DNA of 64,000 bases from Prochlorococcus sp. AG-418-I20 (GTDB taxonomy: Bacteria; Cyanobacteriota; Cyanobacteriia; PCC-6307; Cyanobiaceae), in contig QCLZ01000005.1 in NCBI GenBank assembly GCA_003214175.1, positions 50,064 to 114,063 on the forward strand, in the 5' to 3' direction. A program made the translations under genes and the position numbers. Each line of letters starts with the position of its first letter. Within the stretch, counting starts at the first letter, position 1. Shown piece by piece: positions 26,486 to 37,132 of this stretch. Under the pieces are notes generated by a model that did no database searches, was not told the DNA's origin, and saw nothing but the letters and a program-made list of their open reading frames with translations.

Positions 26486-28159
26486 ATGAATAAACTAAGA
26501 TCATCTGCAATAACCCAAGGTGTGCAAAGATCGCCTAACAGATCAATGTTAAGAGCTGTTGGATTTAATGACGAGGATTTTAATAAACCTATTATTGGAG
26601 TTGCGAATGGATACAGCACCATAACGCCATGCAATATAGGTTTAAATAAATTAGCTCTCAAAGCTGAAGAGTCAATAAAAAGATCTGGTGGGATGCCTCA
26701 GATGTTTGGAACTATCACAGTAAGTGATGGAATTTCTATGGGAACAGAGGGCATGAAATATTCCCTAGTTTCAAGAGAAGTTATTGCTGATTCAATTGAA
26801 ACAGCATGCAATGCTCAGAGTATGGATGGAGTAATTGCTATAGGAGGATGTGACAAAAATATGCCGGGTGCCATGATAGCGATTGCAAGAATGAATATTC
26901 CCTCAATTTTCATTTATGGAGGGACAATAAAACCTGGGAAATTGCATGGAGAAGATCTTACTGTTGTTAGTGCATTTGAAGCTGTTGGACAATTAACATC
27001 AGGTAAAATTAATGAAGAAAGGCTAATCCAAGTTGAGAAAAATTGTATTCCTGGTGCTGGTAGCTGTGGAGGGATGTTTACAGCTAATACAATGTCTGCG
27101 GTTATTGAAGTATTAGGGTTAAGTCTTCCTCACAGTTCCACTATGGCTGCTGAAGATCTTGAGAAAGAACTAAGTGCAGATAAAAGTGCTGAGATATTAG
27201 TCTCTGCAATAGAAAAAGATATCAGACCTCTAGACCTAATGACTAAGAAAGCATTTGAAAATGCAATATCAGTAATTATGGCAATTGGAGGATCAACAAA
27301 TGCGGTATTGCACATCTTAGCCATTGCAAATACTGCAGGAATAGATATCAACATTAATGATTTTGAAAGAATAAGACAAAAAGTACCCGTTATATGTGAC
27401 CTTAAACCGAGTGGTAAATATGTGACGGTGGATCTTCATAATGCAGGTGGGATACCACAAGTAATGAAAATACTTTTGAATGCAGGATTGATTCATGGAG
27501 ATTGCAAAAACATTGAAGGCAAAACCATCTCAGAATACTTACAGAATATTCCAGATAAACCTCCAACGAATCAAAATGTAATAAGAGACATAGATTACCC
27601 TCTTTATAAAAAAGGGCACCTGGCAATATTAAAAGGCAACTTGGCGAGAGAAGGTTCCGTAGCCAAAATCAGCGGAGTAAAAAACCCTGTTTTAACAGGT
27701 CCAGCAAAGATTTTTGAAAGTGAAGAGGATTGTTTAAAATCGATATTGAATAATGATATTAAAGCTGGTGATGTTGTTGTTATTAGAAATGAAGGTCCTG
27801 TGGGAGGACCAGGGATGAGAGAAATGTTAGCTCCTACATCTGCGATTGTTGGTCAAGGCCTTGGAGAGAAGGTAGCTTTAATTACCGATGGCAGATTTAG
27901 CGGAGGTACTTATGGGCTTGTTGTGGGTCACATAGCCCCAGAAGCTGCTGTTGGCGGAAATATTGCTCTAATAAAACAAGGTGATTTGATTACGGTAGAT
28001 GCTGTAAAACAGCTAATTGAAGTTCATTTGTCTAACGAAGAATTAGAAAAAAGAAAAAAAGATTGGGTAAAACCTACACCAAAATACAAAAGAGGAATAC
28101 TCTCAAAATATTCGAGAATAGTAAGCACATCAAGTTTAGGAGCTGTTACTGATTTATAG
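26486..28159 (+). CDS. ilvD: Dihydroxy-acid dehydratase
   Basis: A 557-residue iron-sulfur dehydratase, the third step of valine and isoleucine synthesis. Cluster cysteines are in [15 protein letters not shown] and GAGSCGGMF; the conserved loop [10 protein letters not shown] lies near the C-terminus. Length is standard. With leuB at 17 kb, two branched-chain enzymes lie in the window, not adjacent. Confidence 0.97.
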   Translation: MNKLRSSAITQGVQRSPNRSMLRAVGFNDEDFNKPIIGVANGYSTITPCNIGLNKLALKAEESIKRSGGMPQMFGTITVSDGISMGTEGMKYSLVSREVIADSIETACNAQSMDGVIAIGGCDKNMPGAMIAIARMNIPSIFIYGGTIKPGKLHGEDLTVVSAFEAVGQLTSGKINEERLIQVEKNCIPGAGSCGGMFTANTMSAVIEVLGLSLPHSSTMAAEDLEKELSADKSAEILVSAIEKDIRPLDLMTKKAFENAISVIMAIGGSTNAVLHILAIANTAGIDININDFERIRQKVPVICDLKPSGKYVTVDLHNAGGIPQVMKILLNAGLIHGDCKNIEGKTISEYLQNIPDKPPTNQNVIRDIDYPLYKKGHLAILKGNLAREGSVAKISGVKNPVLTGPAKIFESEEDCLKSILNNDIKAGDVVVIRNEGPVGGPGMREMLAPTSAIVGQGLGEKVALITDGRFSGGTYGLVVGHIAPEAAVGGNIALIKQGDLITVDAVKQLIEVHLSNEELEKRKKDWVKPTPKYKRGILSKYSRIVSTSSLGAVTDL

Positions 28160-28180
28160 ATCAGCTCAAAGTTTATTTTC

Positions 28181-28567
28181 TTAATCAATAAAGCTTTTTA
28201 TCCTATTGGCTAAGTTTTCCAATCTAGCGCTGTATTTTGGAGAACTGCATTTTTTTCCATTATTGCTATTCATCCACAATGTTTTAACTCCAAACCATAA
28301 TATTGGTTCATCAGGAAAATTAAGCTTGGAGATAACTAGAACTAACTCTTTATTAGATTTAAAAAGTTCTAATTCAAGATCGTAAATTTCTAATCTTTTT
28401 CCTTCTTTATCTCGACATAAGATATTAACTGTCAAATCAATATCTTCTCCTTCGAATTCGTAATCACCATTTATTTTTACTACAGAATGAACAAAAGGTT
28501 TATGTGTTAAATCTGCTGACTTAGCGATTAAGCTCTCTATATTTTTAAGTGGATTTTCAAATAACAC
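28181..28567 (-). CDS. Hypothetical protein, 128 residues
   Basis: A soluble alpha/beta protein (MLFENPLKNIESLIAKSADL...) with alternating strand-like segments (HSVVKINGDYEFEGEDIDLTVNIL, LVLVISKLNFPDEPILWFGVKTLW). No membrane helix and no catalytic motif. It overlaps the CIA30-family gene upstream by 11 bp, so the two are probably coupled, and it converges on ilvD 21 bp away. I do not recognise the family. Confidence 0.65.
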   Translation of the reverse strand: MLFENPLKNIESLIAKSADLTHKPFVHSVVKINGDYEFEGEDIDLTVNILCRDKEGKRLEIYDLELELFKSNKELVLVISKLNFPDEPILWFGVKTLWMNSNNGKKCSSPKYSARLENLANRIKSFID

Positions 28568-29105
28568 TTATTGATTTAATTAAAACTTTTATGGAACCCT
28601 GTTTAAACTCATTATTAAGTAATCCATCATCACCAAACTTAGAATGTAGTAGTTGCAATCTTTTAATTTTTGATGGCTTGAATTTAAATGGAAACCGAAC
28701 CTTATTAGCTCTTACTGAAGGTTTTAGCTCACTAAAAGGAATTTGAATATTTGTTGTTCCGAATTTTTTTGTTGGGAATGATTTAATCCACCTAAGACCA
28801 CCTGGAATAAATTCGGTTAGTCCTAATAGATCATCTTCACAAGCGACCGCAAATTTAAAAGTTCTTCCTTGTCCATCAATATTTAATTCAAAGGATGAAT
28901 ATTCAGATACATTTAAAGAGGGTTTATAAACCGACGATCTACAACTAACAAATCCTCCTGATTTCTCGACAATATTACCCTTTAATAACAAACCAGAATT
29001 TGAAATTTCACAAAAAGCTGAACTTGATCCGCCCATAACAGTATCATTTAATGTTTTCCAACCATCGAACTCTTTTTTCTGGAATAAAAATTTTTTCTTA
29101 CTCAT
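28557..29105 (-). CDS. CIA30-family protein
   Basis: A 182-residue beta-sandwich protein with the CIA30 hallmarks: DGWKTLNDTVMGGSSSAF near residue 13, FVSCRSSVYKPSLN, and IQIPFSELKPSVRA. Eukaryotic CIA30/NDUFAF1 assembles complex I; bacterial members have a carbohydrate-binding-like fold and unknown clients. In cyanobacteria an NDH-1 assembly role is possible but unproven. It sits upstream of pgl on the minus strand but is not shown to be part of that pathway. Confidence 0.85.
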   Translation of the reverse strand: MSKKKFLFQKKEFDGWKTLNDTVMGGSSSAFCEISNSGLLLKGNIVEKSGGFVSCRSSVYKPSLNVSEYSSFELNIDGQGRTFKFAVACEDDLLGLTEFIPGGLRWIKSFPTKKFGTTNIQIPFSELKPSVRANKVRFPFKFKPSKIKRLQLLHSKFGDDGLLNNEFKQGSIKVLIKSISVI

Positions 29106-29135
29106 TAAATAAATTAGATTATTAATAGACTTTAA

Positions 29136-29873
29136 CTAAATTTTTAATTCCTTTGCTGATTCCTGATCACAAAATATTGAAATTTGATTAATAGATTTAA
29201 TTAATTTTGATGGTGTTCTATCTGGTGGCTCTTTTTCATCTAATAACCTCTCAAGAGCAGTTCTTTTAGAAGCTCCACTAACCAAAAATAAAATCTTTGA
29301 AGAGGCTGAAAGCACTTTTGGAGTTAAAGAAATTCTTCTTAATCCTTTACCTTCATTAAAAATCACAAATTCATCTACATTATTATTTTTTTGGTAAGGG
29401 AATAGTGAAGCAGTATGTCCATCGTCTCCAAGACCTAATAAAGTTAAATCAAAGGTTGGAGGGTTTGATCCGCATTTTTCAAATAATTTAGAAATATATT
29501 GATTTTTTATAACCTCATCATCAGTCTTTAAATCATTGAAAATTTCATAAAAAAAAGCTTTAGATCCAAAATTAGTTAATAATGAATTTTTCAACATTAA
29601 TGAATTACTTAATTCTGAATTTGGTTCAACACATCTTTCATCTCCTAAAAAGACATCAACCATTTCCCATTTAAGATCACTTTTTGATAGAAGCTTATAG
29701 ACAGATTTAGGAGTTGAGCCTCCACTTACACAAAATTTGAATCTATCTTTCTTTTTTAAAATATGAATCATTTGACCTTCAATAAACTTAAAAACAGCTA
29801 TTGAAAGATCTAATTTGTCTTTGTAAATATTTAGCGTATATCCATTTGTAACCTTTTCAATCATTTCATCCAC
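29136..29873 (-). CDS. pgl: 6-phosphogluconolactonase
   Basis: A 245-residue hydrolase for the second step of the oxidative pentose phosphate pathway. CVSGGSTPKSVY (substrate loop), VFLGDERCV and LLGLGDDGHTASLFP (catalytic HT) identify the SOL/DevB-type lactonase. Its ATG lies inside the end of gnd (13-bp overlap), so translation is coupled. At night this pathway supplies NADPH from glycogen. Confidence 0.95.
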   Translation of the reverse strand: MDEMIEKVTNGYTLNIYKDKLDLSIAVFKFIEGQMIHILKKKDRFKFCVSGGSTPKSVYKLLSKSDLKWEMVDVFLGDERCVEPNSELSNSLMLKNSLLTNFGSKAFFYEIFNDLKTDDEVIKNQYISKLFEKCGSNPPTFDLTLLGLGDDGHTASLFPYQKNNNVDEFVIFNEGKGLRRISLTPKVLSASSKILFLVSGASKRTALERLLDEKEPPDRTPSKLIKSINQISIFCDQESAKELKI

Positions 29874-31279
29874 TCTGTATGAAAACTACCTTCTTTATCG
29901 ATTCTTTCATATGTATGAGAACCAAAACAATCTCTCATTGCCTGAACAAGATTCTGAGGAAGCCTATTAGTTCTGTAACTATTCAAATAATCTAGAGTAC
30001 TAGATAGGCATGGAACCGGTATACCAGCTTTTGTAGATAACGATACTACTTTGGCTAAGTTATCTAATCTTGTCGCGATTTCATTATTAAACCAATCATC
30101 AAAAATTAAATTTTTCAGATTAGGATCTTTGTTATAAGCATCTTGAATTTTACTTAATAATTTTGATCTAATTATGCAACCACCTTTCCATATTTGAGCA
30201 ATTGATGGCATATTCAAACCGTAGTTATAGACTAAAGATGCTTCTCTTAAAATATCCATACCTTGGGCATAGCTAGCAATTGTGGCAAGGACTACAGCAT
30301 CAAATAAAGGTTTCATTCCATCTGATATATTTCCTAAATCAAAATCCTCTATCTCTTTAGTTGGGATAGTTTTTTCAATCTCAATACGTTGATCTTTTAA
30401 AGAACTCATTACTCTTGCATTTAAGGATGCATAAATAGTTGGGACTGATACCCCAAGTTCTAAAGCACTTACAACAGTCCATAATCCAGTACCTTTCTGA
30501 CCAGCTTTATCTAATATCTTTTCAACAACATCATCTCCAGTTATCTCATCTTTTGTATTTAGACAAATCTCTGTTATCTCAACGAGATAAGAAGCTAATT
30601 CATCAGTATTATTCCAAATGCCAAATACTTCTGACATCTGCTGTCCATTCATTCCTTTGACTCTCTTCATAAGGTCATAAGCTTCTGCAAGTATTTGTTC
30701 AATTCCATATTCGATTCCATTATGAACAGTTTTTACAAAATGACCAGAGCCTCCTGGCCCAACGTATGCGACACATGGTCCGTCCTCAACTTTTGCGGCC
30801 ATTTTAGTTAATAAGCTTTCTATTGCATCATATGAAGCCTTAGTACCGCCTGGCATCATACTTGGGCCTTCAAGAGCTCCTTTAGCTCCACCCGAGACTC
30901 CCATTCCAATGTATCCAAAGCTTTTACTTTCAAGAGTATTTACCCTTCTTTCTGTATCTTTAAATTGAGAATTGCCGCCATCTATTAATAAATCGCCTTC
31001 CTCAAGGTATCCAGAGATATTATCTATAACAGCGTCTGTTGCCGGTCCAGCTTTTACCATCATCAAGATTCTTCTAGGTCTCTCAAGCTTATTAACAAAT
31101 TCTTGAAGAGTTTCAGCTCCCTCAATATTCTTCCCAAGGCCTCGACCTTTTAAGAATTCTTCAGTTTTTGAGTAAGTTCTATTAAAAACTACACTAGAAA
31201 ATCCATTTCTCTCTGCGTTAAGAACTAAATTTTCGCCCATAACACCAAGACCAACTAAACCAAAATGTGCCTTGGACAT
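29861..31279 (-). CDS. gnd: 6-phosphogluconate dehydrogenase, decarboxylating
   Basis: A 472-residue enzyme that oxidises 6-phosphogluconate to ribulose 5-phosphate with NADP+. GLVGLGVMGENLVLN is the cofactor loop, NRTYSKTE follows it, and the substrate motifs GMGVSGGAKGALEGPS and VKTVHNGIEYG are intact. The C-terminal helical domain ends in HTYERIDKEGSFHTEW. Paired with pgl in one operon. Confidence 0.97.
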   Translation of the reverse strand: MSKAHFGLVGLGVMGENLVLNAERNGFSSVVFNRTYSKTEEFLKGRGLGKNIEGAETLQEFVNKLERPRRILMMVKAGPATDAVIDNISGYLEEGDLLIDGGNSQFKDTERRVNTLESKSFGYIGMGVSGGAKGALEGPSMMPGGTKASYDAIESLLTKMAAKVEDGPCVAYVGPGGSGHFVKTVHNGIEYGIEQILAEAYDLMKRVKGMNGQQMSEVFGIWNNTDELASYLVEITEICLNTKDEITGDDVVEKILDKAGQKGTGLWTVVSALELGVSVPTIYASLNARVMSSLKDQRIEIEKTIPTKEIEDFDLGNISDGMKPLFDAVVLATIASYAQGMDILREASLVYNYGLNMPSIAQIWKGGCIIRSKLLSKIQDAYNKDPNLKNLIFDDWFNNEIATRLDNLAKVVSLSTKAGIPVPCLSSTLDYLNSYRTNRLPQNLVQAMRDCFGSHTYERIDKEGSFHTEWMK

Positions 31280-31374
31280 AAATAATTAAAAAACTCAATA
31301 AATATAGTGTGCCTACAACTCAATAAAATTGCTCAAAAAAAATACTTATGTCAGCGAAAAATGATCGAAAAGAT

Positions 31375-32670
31375 TTAAATAACGGTTCCGTTTGCAATAG
31401 TTGCATTTTTAACCACTACCACAATTCCATTTCTTATGTAGAAGCCTAATTCTGGCTTATCTGCTTCTTCTACTCTATCTTTATTAATTATAACAACATT
31501 ATCACCAATCCTTGTATTCTTATCAAGAATTGCCCTTTTCACGGTAGTACCTTCACCTACTCCAAGAGGAGTTCCGCCCCCTTTTCTTAATTCAATCCTC
31601 TCTTCAGGTGATTCAAAGAAATCTGCACCCATAACAAGAGTATCTTCAAGAACAGAATCACTTTCAATTCTACTTCTTACGCCTAAAACACAATGCAAAA
31701 TACTGCATGATTTCAAGATTGTACCTTCACAAACTATTGAATTAGTAATTTGAGCATCTACAAGTTTGGAAGGAGGCAGGAATCTAGGTCTTGTATAAAT
31801 TGGAAATTTTTCATCGTAAAAACTAAATGGGGGTTTTGGTTGTTCTGTTAAGGCCAAATTTGACTCGAAGAAGGCGCCAATGGTTCCGATATCTTCCCAA
31901 TAATCATCGAAAACATAACTCTTGAGATTATCTCCCCTTTTTAGAGCTTCAGGGATTATGTCCTTACCAAAATCTGTATAACTAGGAAATCTATTAAGAA
32001 GATCAAAAAGAGTATTTCTACTAAAAACATAAATACCCATAGAGGCAAGATAAGGTTTATTTGCTGCTGACTCTTTAGTTAATCCAAATTTTGAAGTATC
32101 TACTGCCATTGCTTTTAACTTCTCTCCAGTGGGTTTTTCACTGAATTCTTTTATATTCCCTAAATCATCCGTTCTCATGAGGCCAAAGCCTTCTGCCTGA
32201 GATTCATCCACAGGCAAAGCTGCAACAGTTAAGTCAGCACCATTATCTCTGTGATGTTGAACGAATAAACTATAGTCCATTCTATATAGTTGATCACCTG
32301 ACAATATCAAATACTCATCAACATCCCATTCTTGAAATAACCATTGGTATTTTCTGACGGCATCCGCTGTACCTTCAAACCACTTTGGACTTTCTGGTGT
32401 TTGCTGAGCGGCTAAAACCTCCACAAAACCCTGACCGAAAGGACCATTAAGATTATAGGTTCTTCCTATATGTCTATTTAAAGATGCACTATTGAACTGA
32501 GTCAAAACGTACATTTTTTCAATACCAGAATTAATACAGTTACTAATTGGGATATCTATTAAACGATACTTTCCTGCTAATGGCACAGCAGGTTTCGCCC
32601 TCATTTTAGTTAAGGGGTAAAGTCTAGAACCTTTTCCTCCTCCGAGGATGATTGCCAACACACGCTTCAT
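31375..32670 (-). CDS. glgC: Glucose-1-phosphate adenylyltransferase (ADP-glucose pyrophosphorylase)
   Basis: A 431-residue enzyme that commits carbon to glycogen. [22 protein letters not shown] binds [19 protein letters not shown] and [10 protein letters not shown] mark substrate and metal sites, and a left-handed beta-helix C-terminus carries allosteric sites. In cyanobacteria 3-phosphoglycerate activates and phosphate inhibits it. It lies upstream of gnd on the same strand, so storage and its night-time use are adjacent. Confidence 0.97.
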   Translation of the reverse strand: MKRVLAIILGGGKGSRLYPLTKMRAKPAVPLAGKYRLIDIPISNCINSGIEKMYVLTQFNSASLNRHIGRTYNLNGPFGQGFVEVLAAQQTPESPKWFEGTADAVRKYQWLFQEWDVDEYLILSGDQLYRMDYSLFVQHHRDNGADLTVAALPVDESQAEGFGLMRTDDLGNIKEFSEKPTGEKLKAMAVDTSKFGLTKESAANKPYLASMGIYVFSRNTLFDLLNRFPSYTDFGKDIIPEALKRGDNLKSYVFDDYWEDIGTIGAFFESNLALTEQPKPPFSFYDEKFPIYTRPRFLPPSKLVDAQITNSIVCEGTILKSCSILHCVLGVRSRIESDSVLEDTLVMGADFFESPEERIELRKGGGTPLGVGEGTTVKRAILDKNTRIGDNVVIINKDRVEEADKPELGFYIRNGIVVVVKNATIANGTVI

Positions 32671-32798
32671 TCAATCTAATGGAGGTAGATACAACTATTT
32701 AAAGTAACTGATTATGGACAAATTTAGGAATAAGGATGGTCAGTTTACAAAGGTATTTCGATAAATTACTAGAAAAACTTAATATAAATTAGAAAAAA

Positions 32799-34109
32799 TT
32801 AGTTATTTTTTTCTTCTTCTGCTAATGAAAACAATTTTTCAACGATTTTCAAAGAAACTTGTCTTTCTTCTCTTGATTGAGGACTTCTTAACTTAGTAAC
32901 AGGCGTGTGAAGAATTTTATTGATAATTCCTTTAGTAAGAGCTTCCACAACTTTTCTTTCACGAGCGGAAAAATCTGGGCCCATCCTACTAAGCGCTTTT
33001 TGCAATTCCTCTTTTCTTATAAACTCCAAATCTGATCTAAGTTTATTGATTACAGGAACTGCCTCTAGACTTGCCCACCATTCTAGAAAAATGATTCTTT
33101 CTTCCTCCACCAAAGATTCCGCTTCCTTCGCAATTTTCTGCCTAAATTCTTGATTTCTTGAAACAACCTCCTGTAAGTCATCTACATCGAATGATTTCAC
33201 ATATTGATGTTGCTTAACATCATTAGAAATATTTCTTGGCACACCTATATCAATGAATTTAAGTCTATTACTCAAATTTAGGTTTTCAATTTTAGCAAGA
33301 TCAATTATTGGCTCTTCAGAGGCTGTACTTGTAAATATAAGTGAAGAGGTAGATATGTTTTGATCTAATTCGTTTAATCCTTTACAAATAATCTCTAAGT
33401 CAGGGAAGTCTTCTGCAAGATTTAAAGCTCTATCAATATTTCTATTAATAAGAATAAGTTTATGACATCCTTTTGATTTCAAATGAGTAATTAAGAGCCT
33501 ACTCATTCGTCCAGCACCAACTACAAGAACCTCCTCTGATTCCAAACCTACAAGAATATCAACACCCCTTTCCTGTCCTATTTTTAATTGAGCAAGTTCT
33601 ACCGCTGCTGAACTTATAGATACAGCACCAGTTCCTAAATTTGTTTCGGACCTAACTTTTTTACCTGTACTAACTGATTGAGTTAATAATCTATTAAGGA
33701 TAGGGCCAGTTGATTGATTCTCCTGACCTAATCTCATCATTTTTTTTACTTGCGAAAGGATTTGTCCTTCACCTAAAACAAGGCTATCCAGTCCTGCAGA
33801 AACCTTCATCAAATGTAGTACTGCATCCTCTTGTCTAAAGCAAAAAAGATGCGGGTTCAAATCTTCAAAGACAATTCCAGAATAATCTGAGATAAATTCT
33901 TTAATAGATGAAATTCCAGAATTTTTTTCCTTCACAAGCGCATATATTTCAAGCCTATTACAAGTGCTTAAAATTGATACTTCTAAGACATCCGAAAAAG
34001 CTTTTAATGCTTTTAATGCCTCTGTTATGGACTGGTCAGGAATACTTAACTTCTCACGCACTTCGACAGGTGCCGTGCGATGACTTAGTCCGACGACAAC
34101 AATATGCAT
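32799..34109 (-). CDS. hemA: Glutamyl-tRNA reductase
   Basis: A 436-residue NADPH enzyme that makes glutamate-1-semialdehyde, the entry to heme, chlorophyll and bilin synthesis. The nucleophile is the Cys in ILSTCNRLEIY; GLSHRTAPVEVREKLS opens the protein; VLVVGAGRMSRLL binds NADPH; a dimerisation helix bundle forms the C-terminus. The 128-bp gap to glgC shows no further gene. Confidence 0.97.
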   Translation of the reverse strand: MHIVVVGLSHRTAPVEVREKLSIPDQSITEALKALKAFSDVLEVSILSTCNRLEIYALVKEKNSGISSIKEFISDYSGIVFEDLNPHLFCFRQEDAVLHLMKVSAGLDSLVLGEGQILSQVKKMMRLGQENQSTGPILNRLLTQSVSTGKKVRSETNLGTGAVSISSAAVELAQLKIGQERGVDILVGLESEEVLVVGAGRMSRLLITHLKSKGCHKLILINRNIDRALNLAEDFPDLEIICKGLNELDQNISTSSLIFTSTASEEPIIDLAKIENLNLSNRLKFIDIGVPRNISNDVKQHQYVKSFDVDDLQEVVSRNQEFRQKIAKEAESLVEEERIIFLEWWASLEAVPVINKLRSDLEFIRKEELQKALSRMGPDFSARERKVVEALTKGIINKILHTPVTKLRSPQSREERQVSLKIVEKLFSLAEEEKNN

Positions 34110-34127
34110 AAAATCAAAAGTAAATTA

Positions 34128-35129
34128 TTAAAGACTGATGCTTTTTGCACCATCTTTTATGTGAACGGTATTTGTGAATCTTGCAGTACTATCTAATGTA
34201 CTGATTACTAGACTGCTTGTTCTAATGCAATCCCTTTCAAATTTAACTCCATCAAATAATAATCCATCAGTTATTCCACTACCAGCAAATACAACGTTTT
34301 CTCCAGAAGCAAGTTCATTAGCTTCATATATTTTATCTATGTCAGTTATTCCCATTTCATTAAGACGTTTTATATTTCCTTCTTTTGTGTAATCTGCCCA
34401 TTCAGAAGTTTGAGCGATTGCAGGATCATATACTAATTGTCCTTGAAAATGTCCTCCTAAAGCTCTCATTGCCGCGGCAGAAATGACACCTTCTGGTGCT
34501 GCGCCTATCCCCATCAAGCAATGTGTTCCAGTTCCTGCAAAACCGCATGCAATCGCAGCTTGAACATCACCATCAGAAATCGGCTGAACTTTAGCCCCAC
34601 ACCCTCGTATCTCTTTGATTAGGTCCTTATGTCTAGTTCTATCCATTACAACAACAGTAAGCTCATCAATTGAAAGATCTAAACAATTACTAAGTATCTT
34701 CAAGTTTTCAGTAGCAGAATTTCTAATATCCACTTTCCCTTTCGCCGCAGGAGGAGCTGCCAATTTGTTCATATAAAAATCAGGAGCATTAAAAAGGCCG
34801 CCGGAATCTGAGGCAGCTAAAACGGCCATAGAACCTCTTTGATTATTTGCACATAGATTTGTTCCTTCACAAGGGTCTACAGCAAAATCAACTCCTGGGC
34901 CATTTCCACTACCCACCTCTTCACCTATATAAAGCATAGGAGCTTCATCTCTTTCACCTTCTCCAATAACAATTTTCCCTTTCATTTCAATTTTGCCCAT
35001 TCGCAATCTCATTGCTTCAACAGCTGCAGCATCAGCTTCATCTTTTTGACCAAGTCCTGTAAGTTTTGCTGAGGCAATGGCTGCTTGCTCGACGACTTCG
35101 AGAATTTCTTGAATTAAAGTTTGATTCAC
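34128..35129 (-). CDS. glpX: Fructose-1,6-/sedoheptulose-1,7-bisphosphatase, class II
   Basis: A 333-residue GlpX-type phosphatase, the bifunctional FBP/SBPase of cyanobacteria. The metal site [20 protein letters not shown], the [10 protein letters not shown] motif and [15 protein letters not shown] are all present. It regenerates RuBP precursors. A perfect 29-bp palindrome lies about 41 bp upstream of its ATG, in the gap shared with rpe. Confidence 0.97.
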   Translation of the reverse strand: MNQTLIQEILEVVEQAAIASAKLTGLGQKDEADAAAVEAMRLRMGKIEMKGKIVIGEGERDEAPMLYIGEEVGSGNGPGVDFAVDPCEGTNLCANNQRGSMAVLAASDSGGLFNAPDFYMNKLAAPPAAKGKVDIRNSATENLKILSNCLDLSIDELTVVVMDRTRHKDLIKEIRGCGAKVQPISDGDVQAAIACGFAGTGTHCLMGIGAAPEGVISAAAMRALGGHFQGQLVYDPAIAQTSEWADYTKEGNIKRLNEMGITDIDKIYEANELASGENVVFAGSGITDGLLFDGVKFERDCIRTSSLVISTLDSTARFTNTVHIKDGAKSISL

Positions 35130-35169
35130 AATTAAATTTGTAGGATTTTCTAAAAGGTTTTGAGTATGA

Positions 35170-35198
35170 TCTCATAAAAAATGTCATTTTTTATGAGA
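35170..35198. repeat. Perfect 29-bp palindrome between glpX and rpe
   Basis: TCTCATAAAAAATG (35170-35183) and CATTTTTTATGAGA (35185-35198) are exact reverse complements with one T between them. It lies 41 bp upstream of glpX and 118 bp upstream of rpe, so either an operator for a dimeric regulator or a hairpin in the glpX leader. It is not at a gene end, so a terminator is unlikely. Confidence 0.7.
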
Positions 35199-35315
35199 AT
35201 TAGTATGCTAATAAGCTTTTTTAACTCTTTACAGCTGTTACTTTATCAGGCCGTGAATTGAAATTAGGAATAAACAACTAAATATAGTATCTTTATTAAA
35301 TATTTTAAAAATAGT

Positions 35316-36071
35316 ATGACTGAGTCAAATCAAACAAATTTAGCTGGTGTAAATAGACCAATTCAGATAATTCCTTCTGTATTGCCAGCAGATTGGGCTA
35401 ATATGGGAGAATGCGTGAAAGAGTTAGAGGAAGCTGGAGTAGACAGAATTCAATTTGATGTAATGGATGGGAATTTCGTTCCAAATCTTACTTTTGGGCC
35501 AGATATGATTGCTGCATGCAGGAAATACTGCAGTGTGCCGTTTGAAACTCAATTAATGGTGAGCCAATATAATTGTGAAACTATGCTTGAGTCATATGTA
35601 AACGCTTCAAAAGGAGCTAATGGCGAGCCCGGAGTGGTGATTGCTCATGCAGAAGCAAATATTCACTTACATAGAGTTCTTGGAAGGATAAGAGATCTAG
35701 GAGGATCTCCTTCCGTTGCATTAAACCCTCATACTCCATTTGAAATGATTGAAAACATCATGGATATGGTTGATCATGTTTTAGTTATGACTGTTAATCC
35801 AGGATTTGGTGGACAAGCTTACATACCAACAATGCTTAATAAAATAAGAAAAATAAGAAACTTTATTATCGAAAAAAACTTAAATATCGATATTGAAGTT
35901 GATGGAGGCATAAAAGCCAATTGGACCATTTCACAATGTGCTGATGCAGGTGCAAATTGTTTTATTGCAGGTAGTGGAATGTTTGCTTATCAAACTTTAA
36001 AAGAAGGATGTGATGACTTGAGAAAAGTTGCTCAAGAAGCGCAAAATGGAAAGGTAATTTCGGAACCATAA
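35316..36071 (+). CDS. rpe: Ribulose-phosphate 3-epimerase
   Basis: A 251-residue TIM barrel interconverting ribulose and xylulose 5-phosphates in the Calvin and pentose phosphate pathways. IIPSVLPADWANMG, QFDVMDGNFVPNLTFGP, the metal His in THAEAN-like VIAHAEAN, MTVNPGFGGQ and DGGIKANW match the family. A 20-residue N-terminal stretch precedes the barrel. Divergent from glpX. Confidence 0.96.
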   Translation: MTESNQTNLAGVNRPIQIIPSVLPADWANMGECVKELEEAGVDRIQFDVMDGNFVPNLTFGPDMIAACRKYCSVPFETQLMVSQYNCETMLESYVNASKGANGEPGVVIAHAEANIHLHRVLGRIRDLGGSPSVALNPHTPFEMIENIMDMVDHVLVMTVNPGFGGQAYIPTMLNKIRKIRNFIIEKNLNIDIEVDGGIKANWTISQCADAGANCFIAGSGMFAYQTLKEGCDDLRKVAQEAQNGKVISEP

Positions 36072-36074
36072 TAA

Positions 36075-36106
36075 ATATTTGGATGATTTGTAAATCATCC
36101 AAATAT
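36075..36106. terminator. Inverted repeat between rpe and ccsA, probable bidirectional terminator
   Basis: ATATTTGGATGATTT (36075-36089) and AAATCATCCAAATAT (36092-36106) form perfect 15-base arms around GT. It starts 4 bp after the rpe stop and includes the ccsA stop codon. The flanking T-run is short, so its strength is uncertain, but position between convergent genes supports the call. Confidence 0.7.
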
Positions 36107-37024
36107 CCACCCATAACTATGTAAACCTAATCCTAAAAAATTTACTCCCAAATAACATATTAAAACTACGATGAAACCAATCGTAGCTAATATTGCTGGT
36201 CTTCTACCTTGCCATCCTTTACTTATCCTCATATGTAGATAAGCTGCATAAAACATCCATGAAATAAATGCCCATGTTTCTTTTGGATCCCAACTCCACC
36301 ATGTGCCCCATGCCTCATTAGCCCAAACCGCACCTGAAATTAAACCGAGAGTCAAAAGAACAAAACCTATCAGTATAGACCGATAACTCAAAGTATCTAA
36401 TTCTTCTGAATTAGAAAATTGAATAGGATCAGTTAAATCATTTATGGGGTAGTTATTGGAAATTTTGAAACCCCCTACGCCTGTGGAGCTACTTCTAATT
36501 TGAAGCGGTTTATTTTTATTAACTATTAGAACTGAAGCAGAAAGTAAAGAACCTATTATTAATGCCGCATAACTAAGCATTACTACACTTACATGCATTA
36601 CTAACCAACTAGATCTTAAAGCTGGAACCAAGTTGGATGATGATTTCAAATCTTCAGGCAAAACAAAAGATGCAAAAGCCACAGTCAGTAATTCAATAGG
36701 TATAGCAATTGAGGGGATTATTGGCGATTGATATTCCCTCTCAATCAATAGTTGTCCCATTGAGATCCCCCAAGCAAGGAAATAAAGAGATTCATACAAA
36801 TTGCTTATTGGGAAATGTCCAGAAATTGACCACCTAAAAAGTAATTGTGATGTAATTAATAAATTTGTTAGAACGGTAAATAGTCTTACTGCAAAAGATG
36901 ATTTTTTTTTGAAAACTGCAACTAAAGATATTGGTAAATTAATTAGTAAAATATAAAAAATTAAAAGACCTAGAAATGAAACCGGATCATATATTAAATT
37001 TTTAAAAAGATTATTTAGTATCAT
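36095..37024 (-). CDS. ccsA: Cytochrome c biogenesis protein CcsA (Ycf5)
   Basis: A 309-residue membrane protein of system II heme ligation, working with CcsB (Ccs1) to export heme and attach it to apocytochromes such as cytochrome f and c6. The tryptophan-rich WGTWWSWDPKETWAF heme-binding motif lies near residue 240, between conserved histidines, in a bundle of about eight helices. Needed for b6f assembly, together with petN at 63 kb. Confidence 0.94.
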   Translation of the reverse strand: MILNNLFKNLIYDPVSFLGLLIFYILLINLPISLVAVFKKKSSFAVRLFTVLTNLLITSQLLFRWSISGHFPISNLYESLYFLAWGISMGQLLIEREYQSPIIPSIAIPIELLTVAFASFVLPEDLKSSSNLVPALRSSWLVMHVSVVMLSYAALIIGSLLSASVLIVNKNKPLQIRSSSTGVGGFKISNNYPINDLTDPIQFSNSEELDTLSYRSILIGFVLLTLGLISGAVWANEAWGTWWSWDPKETWAFISWMFYAAYLHMRISKGWQGRRPAILATIGFIVVLICYLGVNFLGLGLHSYGWIFG

Positions 37025-37132
37025 TTATGGAGATTTATTTATTTTGATATTTAAGGAAATAGATAATAATTTAAATTACTCTTATAGTAGTAAATCATTA
37101 ATAATTTAGTTTCATTTATTTTGAAAATTATT

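Noticed and set aside
33852..33862. GGGTTCAAATC, resembling a tRNA T-arm
   Set aside because: It lies inside hemA coding sequence and no cloverleaf can be drawn around it.
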